From a beta proteobacterium MWH-UniP1 (GTDB lineage Bacteria > Pseudomonadota > Gammaproteobacteria > Burkholderiales > Burkholderiaceae_A), in assembly GCA_036362785.1 (NCBI GenBank), contig CP143625.1, forward strand, positions 1,985,114 to 2,049,113: a stretch of 64,000 nucleotides of DNA, written 5' to 3'. Below the pieces are notes generated by a model. That model was not told where the DNA came from. It made no database searches and was given only the letters and a program-made list of their open reading frames with translations. The position numbers and the translations under genes were made by a program. The first letter of the stretch is position 1. Each line of letters opens with the position of its first letter. Of this stretch, positions 33,501 through 45,302 are shown in pieces.

Positions 33501-33857
33501 TTAGACTAGACTGCGGGAAGCGTCCAGATAGTGCGCGACACTCACCAACCCCTCTGCCCGAGGAATCAAATCGATCGGTCGACCATTGAGACCCCGGTTG
33601 TCACTTTTCAGCCATTTACGCGCTGTCTGCTCATCCCCCACGATCGAATCCAGAGACCGAGACACCCGCACAAAAAGCAACGCCAGTTCCCATTCCTTCT
33701 GATGCTCGTCCAGGGAGTAACCACCGCTTCGCATTCGGGTGACGGTAGCCGGGCTGACCCCTAGAACTTTGGCGAGCAAAGCCCTGGAGATAGCCAGCCG
33801 ATCGGCCGCCCGGATTACTGCCTTGGCTAGAACCTGAGCTGAGTCTGTTTTTTCCAT
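33501..33857 (-). CDS. orphan MbcA/ParS/Xre-type antitoxin-like protein
   Basis: A 118-residue protein. An N-terminal Xre-like helix-turn-helix (I-S-R-A-L-L-A-K-V-L-G-V-S-P-A-T-V-T-R-M) is followed by the DUF2384 toxin-binding domain (A-R-K-W-L-K-S-D-N-R-G-L-N-G-R-P-I-D-L-I). In RES-Xre systems the toxin gene follows the antitoxin on the same strand; here only 73 bp remain before apaG, so no toxin is present. It may be a solitary regulator or a relic. A truncated copy of its 5' end lies at 34091-34240. Confidence 0.82.
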   Translation of the reverse strand: MEKTDSAQVLAKAVIRAADRLAISRALLAKVLGVSPATVTRMRSGGYSLDEHQKEWELALLFVRVSRSLDSIVGDEQTARKWLKSDNRGLNGRPIDLIPRAEGLVSVAHYLDASRSLV

Positions 33858-34435
33858 CAGATTTTTTGGGGCAGCTGAAATTTACCTTTTCCCAAGTAGC
33901 CCAACTTGGCAAAGCTTATCGCCGCTACATCTACAGCACACATGCTCAGAGGGTAATCACTATTGCCCAATTTTTAAAGCTCGTGATCAATATAAGTCGT
34001 TGATTTTTTTGAGAAATATTAGTTTATTACCGGCTGTCTATTGTCCACTTAAGAAGAATATCTCGAAAAATGTCCGATAGGCTCTTCATGTCACTGCCCG
34101 GTACCTTCGCCAACGTTTGTCACCATTAACTCCGAATCAAACCTCATGCCTTTGGCGAGCAACGCCCCGGAGATATCCAGCCGATCAGCCGCTCGGATTA
34201 CTGCCTTGGCTAAAACCTGAGTTGCGTCTGGTCTTCCCATCAGATTTTTTGCAGCGCCACACATGGGAGATCCCCTCGTCTGAAGGAATTTTAAAACTTT
34301 TAAATTTCTATGGAAATATTTGATTCCCTATCCCTCTGAATTTTTCAAGCTGTGACAAGTTGTCACGGTTTGTTTTCCTAGGAGGTGGTTTGATCATGCA
34401 TATGCGCTGCCTGATATCAAATGGAGGCTTCAGAA
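33858..34435. other. accessory intergenic stretch with antitoxin relic and a dyad
   Basis: Apart from the antitoxin relic this 578-bp A/T-rich stretch holds no gene that I can support. At 34352-34366 there is a 15-bp dyad, GTGACAA-G-TTGTCAC, 70 bp beyond the helicase stop, of operator type. Open frames on the plus strand here run into the 3' end of the helicase gene and are not credible. Confidence 0.5.
34091..34240 (-). pseudogene. truncated duplicate of the Xre/ParS antitoxin 5' end
   Basis: Bases 34151-34250 match 33768-33867 with roughly ten differences, covering the start codon and the first 30 codons. The copy begins M-G-R-P-D-A-T-Q-V-L-A-K-A-V-I-R-A-A-D-R and then leaves homology for about 18 unrelated residues before a stop. 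It lacks most of the helix-turn-helix and the whole toxin-binding domain. Confidence 0.8.
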
Positions 34436-36832
34436 TTATTCAACGACCGACAAAAACTCTGCGACAACTCTCACATCACCCTCCAGATCCGGGAGAAGAA
34501 TTATTTCCTTGTGACTTGCGTCACTCGAATCGGGGCGAAGCACAATCTTAGTTTGTCGAAACCCAGCAAGACTCGATTCTGTGTTTGCTTTCTCACTGAA
34601 GTAACGCTTGACCGTATAACGCCCCCCAGTTTCAGGATCATCTATCGCCCGAGACTCCACCACAACAATCTTGCCATTTCTCGAACCCTGAGGGTTTATC
34701 CGAAACAAACACCATGCCCCGTCTGGAATCACACGATTCATTGAACTACCAAAAACTTGTGCAACAAAATAGCCTTCCCGGATTTTTAGATGGTCAGGTA
34801 GTGATACCCACTCTGCCTCTTGCGCATTTTGAGGTAACCCAAAGCCACCAGCTGCAAATTTAAGATCAAATATAGGTACTGCGTTTACATAGGGCCGAAC
34901 TTGCTTAGCAGGGAGGAGTTCAAGATGTAACCCAGAAAAAGTTGTGGGCAAAATAATTGGACTGTCTTCCAAGGGCTTCGATAAACGTGACTGAAAATAA
35001 TCTCTTGTTTCTTGGTCAGGAGAAAACACATAACACCCCTTCTGACCACGTGTCATCAACGTTCGATAGGTATTTTTTATGATCAAGCCGCCAAGAGCTT
35101 GAGCGCGTAACGAATCACTTCGTAACAATTTTTTATAACCCCGAACAGATTTGTCATAACGAGACCTCTTGTCTGGATTAGTGATAATCACGCCGTCTCT
35201 CACTAAGAGATCAGGGCCTATGATCACACCCACATAATCAAGCTCTAAACCCTGACAAGTATGAATACAACCAATTTCTTTCACTGAAGTTGGATCTATT
35301 AGCCAAGTCATTCCATATCGCTGGAGATTCCATTGAGCTTGAAAGTCATATTCTGGAAAAACAATATCCATCGCTTCTGGGTCGCGCTTACTTACCCAGT
35401 CCCAACAATAGCCGGCAACAAGTCGAGCCTTATTATTACCTCGATTTAGCCGCTCAATTTCCTGCCGTAAAACATTCGGATCCTCAAACACTCGAAAATC
35501 ATACTCAGCGCTCTCAAGTGTTTGGTTCGCCGTCTCACGCACTCCAAGAACATCATCAATCCACGCGAGATAGCCATCAGACCCATTACAACGAAACTGG
35601 GAAGCCAATGACATCTCAGTGACTTCAGCTTTTTCCCCCAAGGCCCACTTGCGAATCTCTTCCTTATCACCAATGTCAAGAAAAGTAACACGCTGATCTT
35701 CATCAAGAAAGAACACGGAGAATCTGGCAGCTTTTATAAGCTCTTTAATTTGATTTTCACCGAGGTTTGCATAAAGCCCCGATTTCTCGTTAAGGCGATG
35801 TGCCTCATCAATGATCAGCGCCCCGAAAACATCAGCCTCAGAGTCTATAAATTGTCCAGAGCCTCGAAATAGATTTCGAATTCGACTCGATCGAAAGTGT
35901 CCTGATAACTTTGCAGCATAAACATCCCTCACCGCTTGATTCTTGGATACGTAGTGCGCAGCAATTTCCCGTGCTGTTAATTCCACTAGTAAATTTATAG
36001 CAACCACTGTCTTCCCGGTTCCCGGTCCGCCTTGAACAATGAGTACTTGCTTTTTCCCCTCCGATGCCCTGTGAGCCAAATCCAATGCAGCTTCATAAAC
36101 AAGTTTTTGATCATCAATCATCAAAAACTCCTTATTTCCATTCAGCATACTGACTAAGACATCAGCCAGGGCTTTAGAGGGTTTTATTTTTCCGTGCTCG
36201 ATGCGATACATCACATCTTTAGAGTCACCATATCGAATATGTTTTTTTATAAACCTCGCAAGCGCTCGGGCATCGTGGGAAATAAATACTGGGGCTCGTT
36301 GTACGTATGCAGCGTAAAAAGGATCATTGATCGCTTCACGCGAGTCTAGGTTGTGAAGATAGGCACAAGGGACCAGACGAATTGAGTCCTGTCGAACCTT
36401 CTCATTAAAATCCTCAATCAATGTGGCATAGCTCCAGGCCTGATAAGAGGGATGATTCGTCTCAACAGAGCTCCCGCCCAGGCGAGTTATCACAACACCA
36501 TCTTTTTGAGTTACCGACACTTCACTCCACTGCTTGAGCTCTACAATTACAGCGGCGTCGAGTCGCTCTTCGGTCTGACCAGAAACGATAAAGTCAATGC
36601 GTTTGCTTGTTAAGGGAATTGCATACTCAATTGATACGCAAGAATCAAGTGGGATATCCTGGTCTAGAAGAATATTCCCCATGAACTGCATAGAGTTACG
36701 CCAGGAATTGATTTCACTTTCACTAACTCTTCTAGCGAGTTTTCGAATAACTTCTCTGTAGATGCAATCATGAATTCGATTTTCCCGAACATCTTCGAGA
36801 AAACGTTTTTTGGATTCTGAATAGACAATCAC
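34436..36832 (-). CDS. PD-(D/E)XK nuclease - Schlafen-group-3/DUF2075 helicase - S24 peptidase fusion
   Basis: A 798-residue multidomain protein. Residues 60-135: nuclease-like core with E69, D80 (R-I-D-F-I-V) and E98-x-K100 (V-E-L-K-Q-W), then Q131. Residues 255-640: superfamily 1 helicase of DUF2075 type, Walker A G-G-P-G-T-G-K-T at 268-275, Walker B I-D-E-A-H at 341-345. Residues 660-775: LexA/UmuD-like S24 domain with G-S-S-M (S697), Lys in Y-T-V-K-R-Y (K742) and an A661-G662 site 35 residues before S697. Autocleavage would free the helicase from its tail. The gene lies 15 bp after a nucleotide pyrophosphatase gene. It is probably an antiphage effector; this is inference. Confidence 0.8.
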   Translation of the reverse strand: MIVYSESKKRFLEDVRENRIHDCIYREVIRKLARRVSESEINSWRNSMQFMGNILLDQDIPLDSCVSIEYAIPLTSKRIDFIVSGQTEERLDAAVIVELKQWSEVSVTQKDGVVITRLGGSSVETNHPSYQAWSYATLIEDFNEKVRQDSIRLVPCAYLHNLDSREAINDPFYAAYVQRAPVFISHDARALARFIKKHIRYGDSKDVMYRIEHGKIKPSKALADVLVSMLNGNKEFLMIDDQKLVYEAALDLAHRASEGKKQVLIVQGGPGTGKTVVAINLLVELTAREIAAHYVSKNQAVRDVYAAKLSGHFRSSRIRNLFRGSGQFIDSEADVFGALIIDEAHRLNEKSGLYANLGENQIKELIKAARFSVFFLDEDQRVTFLDIGDKEEIRKWALGEKAEVTEMSLASQFRCNGSDGYLAWIDDVLGVRETANQTLESAEYDFRVFEDPNVLRQEIERLNRGNNKARLVAGYCWDWVSKRDPEAMDIVFPEYDFQAQWNLQRYGMTWLIDPTSVKEIGCIHTCQGLELDYVGVIIGPDLLVRDGVIITNPDKRSRYDKSVRGYKKLLRSDSLRAQALGGLIIKNTYRTLMTRGQKGCYVFSPDQETRDYFQSRLSKPLEDSPIILPTTFSGLHLELLPAKQVRPYVNAVPIFDLKFAAGGFGLPQNAQEAEWVSLPDHLKIREGYFVAQVFGSSMNRVIPDGAWCLFRINPQGSRNGKIVVVESRAIDDPETGGRYTVKRYFSEKANTESSLAGFRQTKIVLRPDSSDASHKEIILLPDLEGDVRVVAEFLSVVE

Positions 36833-36847
36833 GCCGAGATGTTAGAA

Positions 36848-37201
36848 CTAGAGCTCTGTATACTTTTTTGACGAACCGCGTGCTTTATCTGCTGGATATT
36901 TTTTGACATTGTCCGCCAACTTATTAAACGCTATTTCTTCGAGATCAAATCCTAGCTTTTTGCACAACAACAAAAGATACAAGTAAACATCTGCGATTTC
37001 ATCTCCGGCTCGTTTTATTTGGTTTGCAGTCAAGTTCTCACTCTCGATAGGTGTGAGCCATTGGAACACCTCGAGTAGTTCTGCTGCCTCGATACTCACA
37101 GAAGTTGCCAAGTTTTTGGGCGTATGAAACTGCTCCCAGTCACGTTCTTTTACGAAGTTCGTAAGAGCCTTTTGAAGATTTGCAGTAGATCGAGATGCCA
37201 T
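36848..37201 (-). CDS. DCTPP1/MazG-like nucleotide pyrophosphohydrolase
   Basis: A 117-residue all-helical enzyme of the MazG superfamily. The Mg-binding motif E-A-A-E-L-L-E is followed by D-E-I-A-D-V-Y. The N-terminal E-R-D-W-E-Q-F-H and C-terminal K-Y-P-A-D-K-A-R-G-S-S-K-K-Y-T closely match the RS21-C6/DCTPP1 (dCTP pyrophosphatase) branch. It should hydrolyse a (d)NTP to the monophosphate and pyrophosphate. It is the first gene of a two-gene operon with the nuclease-helicase-S24 protein. Nucleotide clearing plus a helicase-nuclease would suit phage defence. Confidence 0.85.
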   Translation of the reverse strand: MASRSTANLQKALTNFVKERDWEQFHTPKNLATSVSIEAAELLEVFQWLTPIESENLTANQIKRAGDEIADVYLYLLLLCKKLGFDLEEIAFNKLADNVKKYPADKARGSSKKYTEL

Positions 37202-37313
37202 CGTTCTCTCAAAAAATTGTTGTTACAAAAACCCGGCGAATCTTAAAAAACTTGACTGACATCTTGCTTCCTAAGACTGGAGAAGCAACATCCATCGCGC
37301 CCCAAGAATACTC
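37202..37313 (-). promoter_or_regulatory. promoter region of the pyrophosphatase-helicase operon
   Basis: A 112-bp A/T-rich gap between the priA stop and the pyrophosphatase start on the minus strand. It has to hold the operon promoter and marks the edge of the accessory island. I see no LexA-box-like CTG-N10-CAG. Confidence 0.35.
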
Positions 37314-39500
37314 TTACACCTCATATGGATCCACATCCACATGGGCATCAATACTGCGGTGTTGCTGCATCCAATCTTCCGCATGGGCCAGCAGTTGGTG
37401 CAGCATTGGCCGGCTGCCCGATTCAATCAGAATTTGTCCGCGCCACTTGCCGGCCTGCATCTCAGGATAGCGAGCGACTGGCCCATAGACCGATACATTC
37501 CAGGAATGTTCTTGGGCAATTTGCTGCAGCAAATCCCGCAAACCGCGCAACGCCGACTGGGCGGTCTTTGGGTCTTTGTGCGCGCCGCGCACCGCCGCCA
37601 TATGGGCATAGGGCGGTAGCCCCGCCGCCTCCCGGTCGGCCATCTCGGCGCGGGCAAAGCCTTCGGCGTCTTGCGCCATCAAGTATTGGTAAAGCCGATG
37701 CTGCGGGTAGCGGGTCTGTATCAACACCTGGGCAGGGGCGCCACTTTGCTCATGCCGGCCTGCGCGGCCGGCCACCTGCAGCAATGTTGCAAAAAGCCGC
37801 TCTGGTGCGCGGAAGTCTGGGTTGAGCAATTGAGTGTCGGCATCGGCCACCACCACCAAGCGCATGCGGGCAAAGTCATGGCCCTTGGCCAGCATCTGGG
37901 TGCCCACCACAATATCCACTTCCCCGCGCTGAATCCGCTCGAGCTCGCAAGCCAAGTGCTTTGCCTGCTTCACGCTGTCGCGATCAATTCGGGCGATTCT
38001 GGCCTGGGGAAATTCAGTGGCCAGAGTCTGCTCTAGCCGTTGTACTCCGCGGCCAATGGGCTGTAGATCAGTATCCCCGCAATCGGGGCACTGCCTTGGC
38101 ACTGCCGCGGACAGTCCGCAGTGGTGGCACTGGAGCCGCCACAGGCCAGATGATTTTGCTGCAGCATTTTTTGGGTCTGTAATTTTGTGCAACACGGTTG
38201 CCACACTGCAATCTGCACAAACCGATGACCAACCACAGCTGCCACAACTCAAAACCGGGGCATAACCACGTCGATTTAGAAACACCAGCACCTGGCCACC
38301 GTCGGCCAGCACCTGAGCAATGGCCTCACGGCTTTGTGCACACAGGCCCTCTTTCGCGGGATCCTTCAGGGTGTCAACGATTCGAATGGGTGCATGCGGC
38401 TCGCCTGTGGCCCGCTTGGGCAGGCTGAGCCGTGAATATTTGTTGCGGTCAATCTGGGCCCAGGTCTCAACGGATGGCGTGGCGCTGCCCAGTACCAGGC
38501 CAATGCCAAGCTGCTGTGCGCGCCACACGGCCAAGTCGCGGGCGCTATAGCGCATGCCCTCTTGCTGCTTATATGAGTGGTCATGCTCTTCATCGATCAT
38601 GATCAGGTTCAAATTCGGCATGGGGGTCATGATCGATAACCGTGTGCCAATCACCAAGCGCGCAACCCCCGTTGCTGCGCTAAGCCAGAGCCTGGCCCGC
38701 TCGCGTTCAGAGATCTCACTGTGCAGCACGGCGATCTCGGTGCCCGGTAGCGCGTTGCGAAAACGCTCGACCAGCTGGGGGGTTAGCCCAATTTCGGGCA
38801 CCATCATTAAAACTTGTGCACTTGGGTTTTGCTGCAACAAATTCTTTGCGGCCTCGGTGTAGACGCGGGTCTTGCCAGAGCCAGTGACACCGTGGAGTAC
38901 ATGAACGCCCGGCGTTTGAATGGCCAAAAGCGCCTTGGCTTGGTCCTGGTTTAGGGGCGACTCGGCCCCTTTTGCTGCGGCACCCGCTTCTTCGGATGCA
39001 ATTTGTTGCGCTGAATGTGCAGCATTTTTGACTGCAGCAATTTTTGGAGCGCTTGTGCTTAAGAGTTCAGCCATGAGCCGACCAAAGTTGGTCTTGCCGC
39101 CTTCTTTTTTGGCTGTGAAGTTTTTTAGGTCCCGAAGCCACTTGGGCAGCAGGCCCACCGCAACAGTGCCGAAAGGCCTGCGATAGTAACGCGCCGCAAA
39201 CGCCATAAACGCGATCCAGCCAGGGTCAGCAGGCGGGAATTCGTTTAGGACCCCATCAATTGCCTTAATTTTTTCTGCCGGCAAATCCGGATCCGTCTCG
39301 CCAAGGCCCGCAGCATTTTTATCCAGCTGGGTCGCATCAATCACCAACCCCAGCATGGTTTTTTTTCCAAACGGCACACTTACCCAGGCGCCATGCCTAG
39401 GCTTTTCGGCAGAGCCCATGTAATCAAGGGTTCCCGGCATGGGGGCGTCAACAGCCACTGAAATCAAGGGTTTCAAGCCTGTGGATAACTCTGTGGGCAA
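37314..39500 (-). CDS. priA: primosomal protein N', replication restart helicase
   Basis: PriA reloads the replisome at stalled forks. The 728-residue protein has an N-terminal DNA-binding domain, Walker A G-V-T-G-S-G-K-T, D-E-E-H-D-H-S-Y-K, and the eight zinc-binding cysteines in C-G-S-C-G-W, C-A-D-C, C-H-H-C and C-P-D-C-G. Helicase motifs V and VI follow (G-T-Q-M-L-A-K-G-H-D-F; Q-V-A-G-R-A-G-R). The position after hemE is usual in Burkholderiales. A TTATCCACA sequence lies inside the first codons. Confidence 0.95.
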   Translation of the reverse strand: MPTELSTGLKPLISVAVDAPMPGTLDYMGSAEKPRHGAWVSVPFGKKTMLGLVIDATQLDKNAAGLGETDPDLPAEKIKAIDGVLNEFPPADPGWIAFMAFAARYYRRPFGTVAVGLLPKWLRDLKNFTAKKEGGKTNFGRLMAELLSTSAPKIAAVKNAAHSAQQIASEEAGAAAKGAESPLNQDQAKALLAIQTPGVHVLHGVTGSGKTRVYTEAAKNLLQQNPSAQVLMMVPEIGLTPQLVERFRNALPGTEIAVLHSEISERERARLWLSAATGVARLVIGTRLSIMTPMPNLNLIMIDEEHDHSYKQQEGMRYSARDLAVWRAQQLGIGLVLGSATPSVETWAQIDRNKYSRLSLPKRATGEPHAPIRIVDTLKDPAKEGLCAQSREAIAQVLADGGQVLVFLNRRGYAPVLSCGSCGWSSVCADCSVATVLHKITDPKNAAAKSSGLWRLQCHHCGLSAAVPRQCPDCGDTDLQPIGRGVQRLEQTLATEFPQARIARIDRDSVKQAKHLACELERIQRGEVDIVVGTQMLAKGHDFARMRLVVVADADTQLLNPDFRAPERLFATLLQVAGRAGRHEQSGAPAQVLIQTRYPQHRLYQYLMAQDAEGFARAEMADREAAGLPPYAHMAAVRGAHKDPKTAQSALRGLRDLLQQIAQEHSWNVSVYGPVARYPEMQAGKWRGQILIESGSRPMLHQLLAHAEDWMQQHRSIDAHVDVDPYEV

Positions 39501-39728
39501 TTTGGCGTTCCGGCGATCAAAATAGATTTTCCCTGAGTCTACTGGAGTTCAGGAAACCTGATAAAACCTTAAAAATATTGAAAAATCAATGAGTTATAAG
39601 GTTATATTGAACCGTATATATAAAACAACACTGCAAGCCATGAGAAATTCTTGCTGTGCATAAGCAGGCACTCGCCTACCCCAAAAAACGAAAATACACC
39701 GGGGCTTAAGGCTGCCCCAGTATTCCGA
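39501..39728. promoter_or_regulatory. priA upstream region and hemE terminator
   Basis: This 228-bp gap holds the priA promoter region (very A/T-rich at 39560-39620, for example TATATATAAAA) and, at 39683-39718, a terminator for hemE on the minus strand: GGGGC and GCCCC arms followed by a U-rich run (GTATTTTCGTTTTTT). No gene is seen. Confidence 0.6.
39683..39718 (-). terminator. Rho-independent terminator of hemE
   Basis: A 5-bp G+C stem (39701-39705 with 39714-39718) with an 8-nt loop is followed on the minus strand by TTTTCGTTTTTT. It lies 11 bp beyond the hemE stop. Confidence 0.7.
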
Positions 39729-40835
39729 TTAGCGAAGCTTTTTTGAGTAGTTAGCGACCGCTTCCACCAAGCAGGCAACGTTATCGGGTGGAGTGAACTG
39801 CGAGATGCCGTGGCCCAGGTTAAAGACATGGCCAACCCCGGCGTTGACCCGGCCAAAGCTCTCCAGCGTTCGGGCAACTTCGGCCTGAATATGGGCGGGC
39901 GTACCCAGAAGTGATGCGGGGTCCAGGTTGCCCTGAAGGGCGCAACGATCACCAATCAGGTTGCGGGCCTGGCCAAGATTGGTCGCCCAATCCAGCCCAA
40001 CAGCATCGGCACCAGTAGCCGCAATCGATTCCAACCATTGGCCGCCACCTTTGACGAACACAATAGTGGGCGTTGGCTGACCATCGGTCTCACCACGGGC
40101 CTTTCGAATGCCGACACTGGCGGCCTGCACCTTTTGAACGATCGACTTGATGTGCTTTTGTGAGAAACGCTCAAAGTGGGCTTCCGGCAAAAAGCCGCCC
40201 CAGCTATCAAACACCATGACGGCATCCGCACCCGCTTCAATCTGCATGATCAGATAGTCAGTGACCGCCTGAGAAATTTTTTCAAGCAATTGCTGCAGGG
40301 CATCTGGGCGGCTATACATCCATTTGCGGACATCCAGAAAATCATCGCCACTCGAGCCGCCATTGATCATGTAGCAGGCCAGCGTCCAGGGGCTACCCGA
40401 AAAACCAATCAGGGGCACACGCTGATTCAAAGACTTCTTGATGGTCGACACGGCGTCTGCAACATAACGCAACTCCACCGTGGGGTCGAGATGGCCAAGT
40501 GCAGCAATATCCGCATCATTTTCAATGCGTTTTTTAAACCGAGGGCCCTCACCCTGCACAAAATACAGGCCCAAGCCCATGGCATCAGGGATGGTCAAAA
40601 TGTCTGAAAAGAGAATTGCCGCATCAAGCCCGTAACGATCGATCGGCTGCAGCGTGACTTCGCAGGCAAGCTCGGGGTTTTTGCACAAGGACATGAAGTC
40701 GCCAGCAACCTTACGCGTGGCGTTGTACTCGGGAAGATAGCGGCCGGCCTGGCGCATTAACCACACGGGGGTGCGTTCGGTGGGTTGGCGGCGCAATGCC
40801 CGCAGAAAAAGATCGTTTTGAAAGACTTCGGGCAT
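39729..40835 (-). CDS. hemE: uroporphyrinogen decarboxylase
   Basis: HemE removes four carboxyl groups from uroporphyrinogen III to give coproporphyrinogen III in haem synthesis. The 368-residue protein has [15 protein letters not shown] (signature 1), [16 protein letters not shown] and G-N-L-D-P. The ATG at 40835 (M-P-E-V-F-Q-N-D) fits the family; the longer frame would start inside a palindrome. It follows the ATP synthase operon by 59 bp and precedes priA. Confidence 0.94.
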   Translation of the reverse strand: MPEVFQNDLFLRALRRQPTERTPVWLMRQAGRYLPEYNATRKVAGDFMSLCKNPELACEVTLQPIDRYGLDAAILFSDILTIPDAMGLGLYFVQGEGPRFKKRIENDADIAALGHLDPTVELRYVADAVSTIKKSLNQRVPLIGFSGSPWTLACYMINGGSSGDDFLDVRKWMYSRPDALQQLLEKISQAVTDYLIMQIEAGADAVMVFDSWGGFLPEAHFERFSQKHIKSIVQKVQAASVGIRKARGETDGQPTPTIVFVKGGGQWLESIAATGADAVGLDWATNLGQARNLIGDRCALQGNLDPASLLGTPAHIQAEVARTLESFGRVNAGVGHVFNLGHGISQFTPPDNVACLVEAVANYSKKLR

Positions 40836-40861
40836 AGGAATGAGGGAACGCTTAATGAAAG

Positions 40862-40887
40862 AGGTGTCAGGCACGTGCCTGACACCT
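40862..40887. repeat. 26-bp perfect palindrome between atpC and hemE
   Basis: The half-site AGGTGTCAGGCAC is followed directly by its exact complement, so the dyad has no spacer. On RNA it would make a 13-bp stem without room for a proper loop, opening at the tip. There is no U-run. It lies 8 bp after the atpC stop and may protect or end the ATP synthase transcript, or be a mobile palindromic unit. Confidence 0.8.
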
Positions 40888-40894
40888 TGGGGGT

Positions 40895-41311
40895 TTATTT
40901 GCGGCGGATCTTTTGAATGGCGCGCAGCTGGGCAATGGCTTCCATCAGCTCGGCCTGGGCCTTGGCATAGTCCACGTCGGCTGCTTTCTTCGCCAAGGCT
41001 TCTTCAGCAAGACGCTTGGCTTCCATGGCTTTGGCTTCATCCAGGTCTTTGCCGCGAATGGCCGTGTCGGCCAATACGGTCACAGCGCGAGGCTGCACCT
41101 CAAGGATGCCGCCAGCAACGAAGACCAACTCTTCTTCTTTGCCATCGTTCTGAATCCGCACGGCACCCGCGCGAATGCGTGAGATCAGCGGGGTGTGGCC
41201 CGGCAGAATACCCAACTCACCCGACTCGCCAGGAAGCGCAACAAAACTTGCCTCGCCGGAGTAAATGTTTTCCTCGGCGCTGACAACATCTACCTGAAAC
41301 GTTTTTGACAT
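40895..41311 (-). CDS. atpC: ATP synthase F1 epsilon subunit
   Basis: Last gene of the ATP synthase operon, 138 residues. The N-terminal beta-sandwich is recognised by [24 protein letters not shown] and [12 protein letters not shown]; a C-terminal two-helix hairpin follows. Epsilon couples the gamma stalk to the c-ring and inhibits ATP hydrolysis. Confidence 0.95.
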   Translation of the reverse strand: MSKTFQVDVVSAEENIYSGEASFVALPGESGELGILPGHTPLISRIRAGAVRIQNDGKEEELVFVAGGILEVQPRAVTVLADTAIRGKDLDEAKAMEAKRLAEEALAKKAADVDYAKAQAELMEAIAQLRAIQKIRRK

Positions 41312-41352
41312 AGCAATTCCTGGGTGATCAATCGAGTCTATCTGGGTCCGGC

Positions 41353-42792
<1,440 letters not shown>

Positions 42793-42842
42793 TTAATTCA
42801 ATCAACTTAAACGTCACTGTCTGTTTCACATACGGCCCAGCG

Positions 42843-43712
42843 TTATACCGCTGCTGCGCCACCCACAATCTCTGAAAGCTCTTTGGTAATTGCTGCCTGA
42901 CGTGCCTTGTTATAAGTCAGCTGCAAGTCATCGATCAGTTTCTTGGCGTTGTCCGATGCGGCCTTCATGGCCACCATGCGGGCGCTCTGCTCGCATGACA
43001 TGTTTTCGGCAACGGCCTGGTAAATCACGGACTCGACATAACGCACCAACAAGTCATCGAGCACCGAGGGAGCATCTGGCTCATACAGATAATCCCAGTC
43101 GTGGGACGCATCGGTACGGTCAAGATGGTCATCTGCCAGGGGCAGCAACTGCAAGACTTTGGGGTCTTGCTTCATGGTGTTCACAAACTGGTTGTAGCAG
43201 ATATAAACCGCATCAATCTTGCCCTCGACATAGGCATCCAGCTGAACCTTTAGCGGCCCGATCAAGGCCTCTAACTGTGCCTTGTCGCCCAGCTGTACCG
43301 CATGCGACACCACTTCGGCACCCATACGGCTAAAAAAGCCCAGGCCCTTGTTGCCAATGGCCGTGACCTGCATGCCAATTTTTTGAGACTCCCACTCACG
43401 CATCTGGTTGAGCACCAGTCGCAGCAAGTTGGTATTCAAGCCACCGCAAAGGCCCTTGTCGGTCGTGACCACCACCAAACCCAAACGCTTGATGCCGTTG
43501 CGCTTGACCATAAAAGGATGGCGATATTCTGGGTTCGCATGGCTAAGATTGGCGCAGATGGCACGAATCTTTTCGCTATAGGGACGGCCAGAACGCATGC
43601 GTTCTTGTGCTTTACGCATTTTCGACGCTGCAACCATCTCCATGGCCTTGGTGATCTTGCGCGTGTTTTGCACGCTCTTGATCTTGCTGCGAATTTCTTT
43701 TGAGCCGGGCAT
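42843..43712 (-). CDS. atpG: ATP synthase F1 gamma subunit
   Basis: Central-stalk subunit of 289 residues. The N-terminal helix [21 protein letters not shown] and the C-terminal helix [12 protein letters not shown] (with the family signature ending in [15 protein letters not shown]) are typical and form the rotating coiled coil. The operon position between atpA and atpD is standard. Confidence 0.96.
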   Translation of the reverse strand: MPGSKEIRSKIKSVQNTRKITKAMEMVAASKMRKAQERMRSGRPYSEKIRAICANLSHANPEYRHPFMVKRNGIKRLGLVVVTTDKGLCGGLNTNLLRLVLNQMREWESQKIGMQVTAIGNKGLGFFSRMGAEVVSHAVQLGDKAQLEALIGPLKVQLDAYVEGKIDAVYICYNQFVNTMKQDPKVLQLLPLADDHLDRTDASHDWDYLYEPDAPSVLDDLLVRYVESVIYQAVAENMSCEQSARMVAMKAASDNAKKLIDDLQLTYNKARQAAITKELSEIVGGAAAV

Positions 43713-43743
43713 TGGATGTCCTTAATCGAGCAGCAGGTTCGCC

Positions 43744-45291
<1,548 letters not shown>

Positions 45292-45302
45292 TCAATAAAC
45301 TC

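Noticed and set aside
34360..34744. Plus-strand open frames downstream of and inside the helicase 3' end
   Set aside because: They overlap the S24-domain codons antisense and lack family support, although one follows an AGGAGG-like sequence.
39480..39488. TTATCCACA DnaA box (minus strand) in priA as an origin mark
   Set aside because: A single box inside a coding gene, with no cluster or A/T-rich unwinding element; oriC is expected beyond the right edge.
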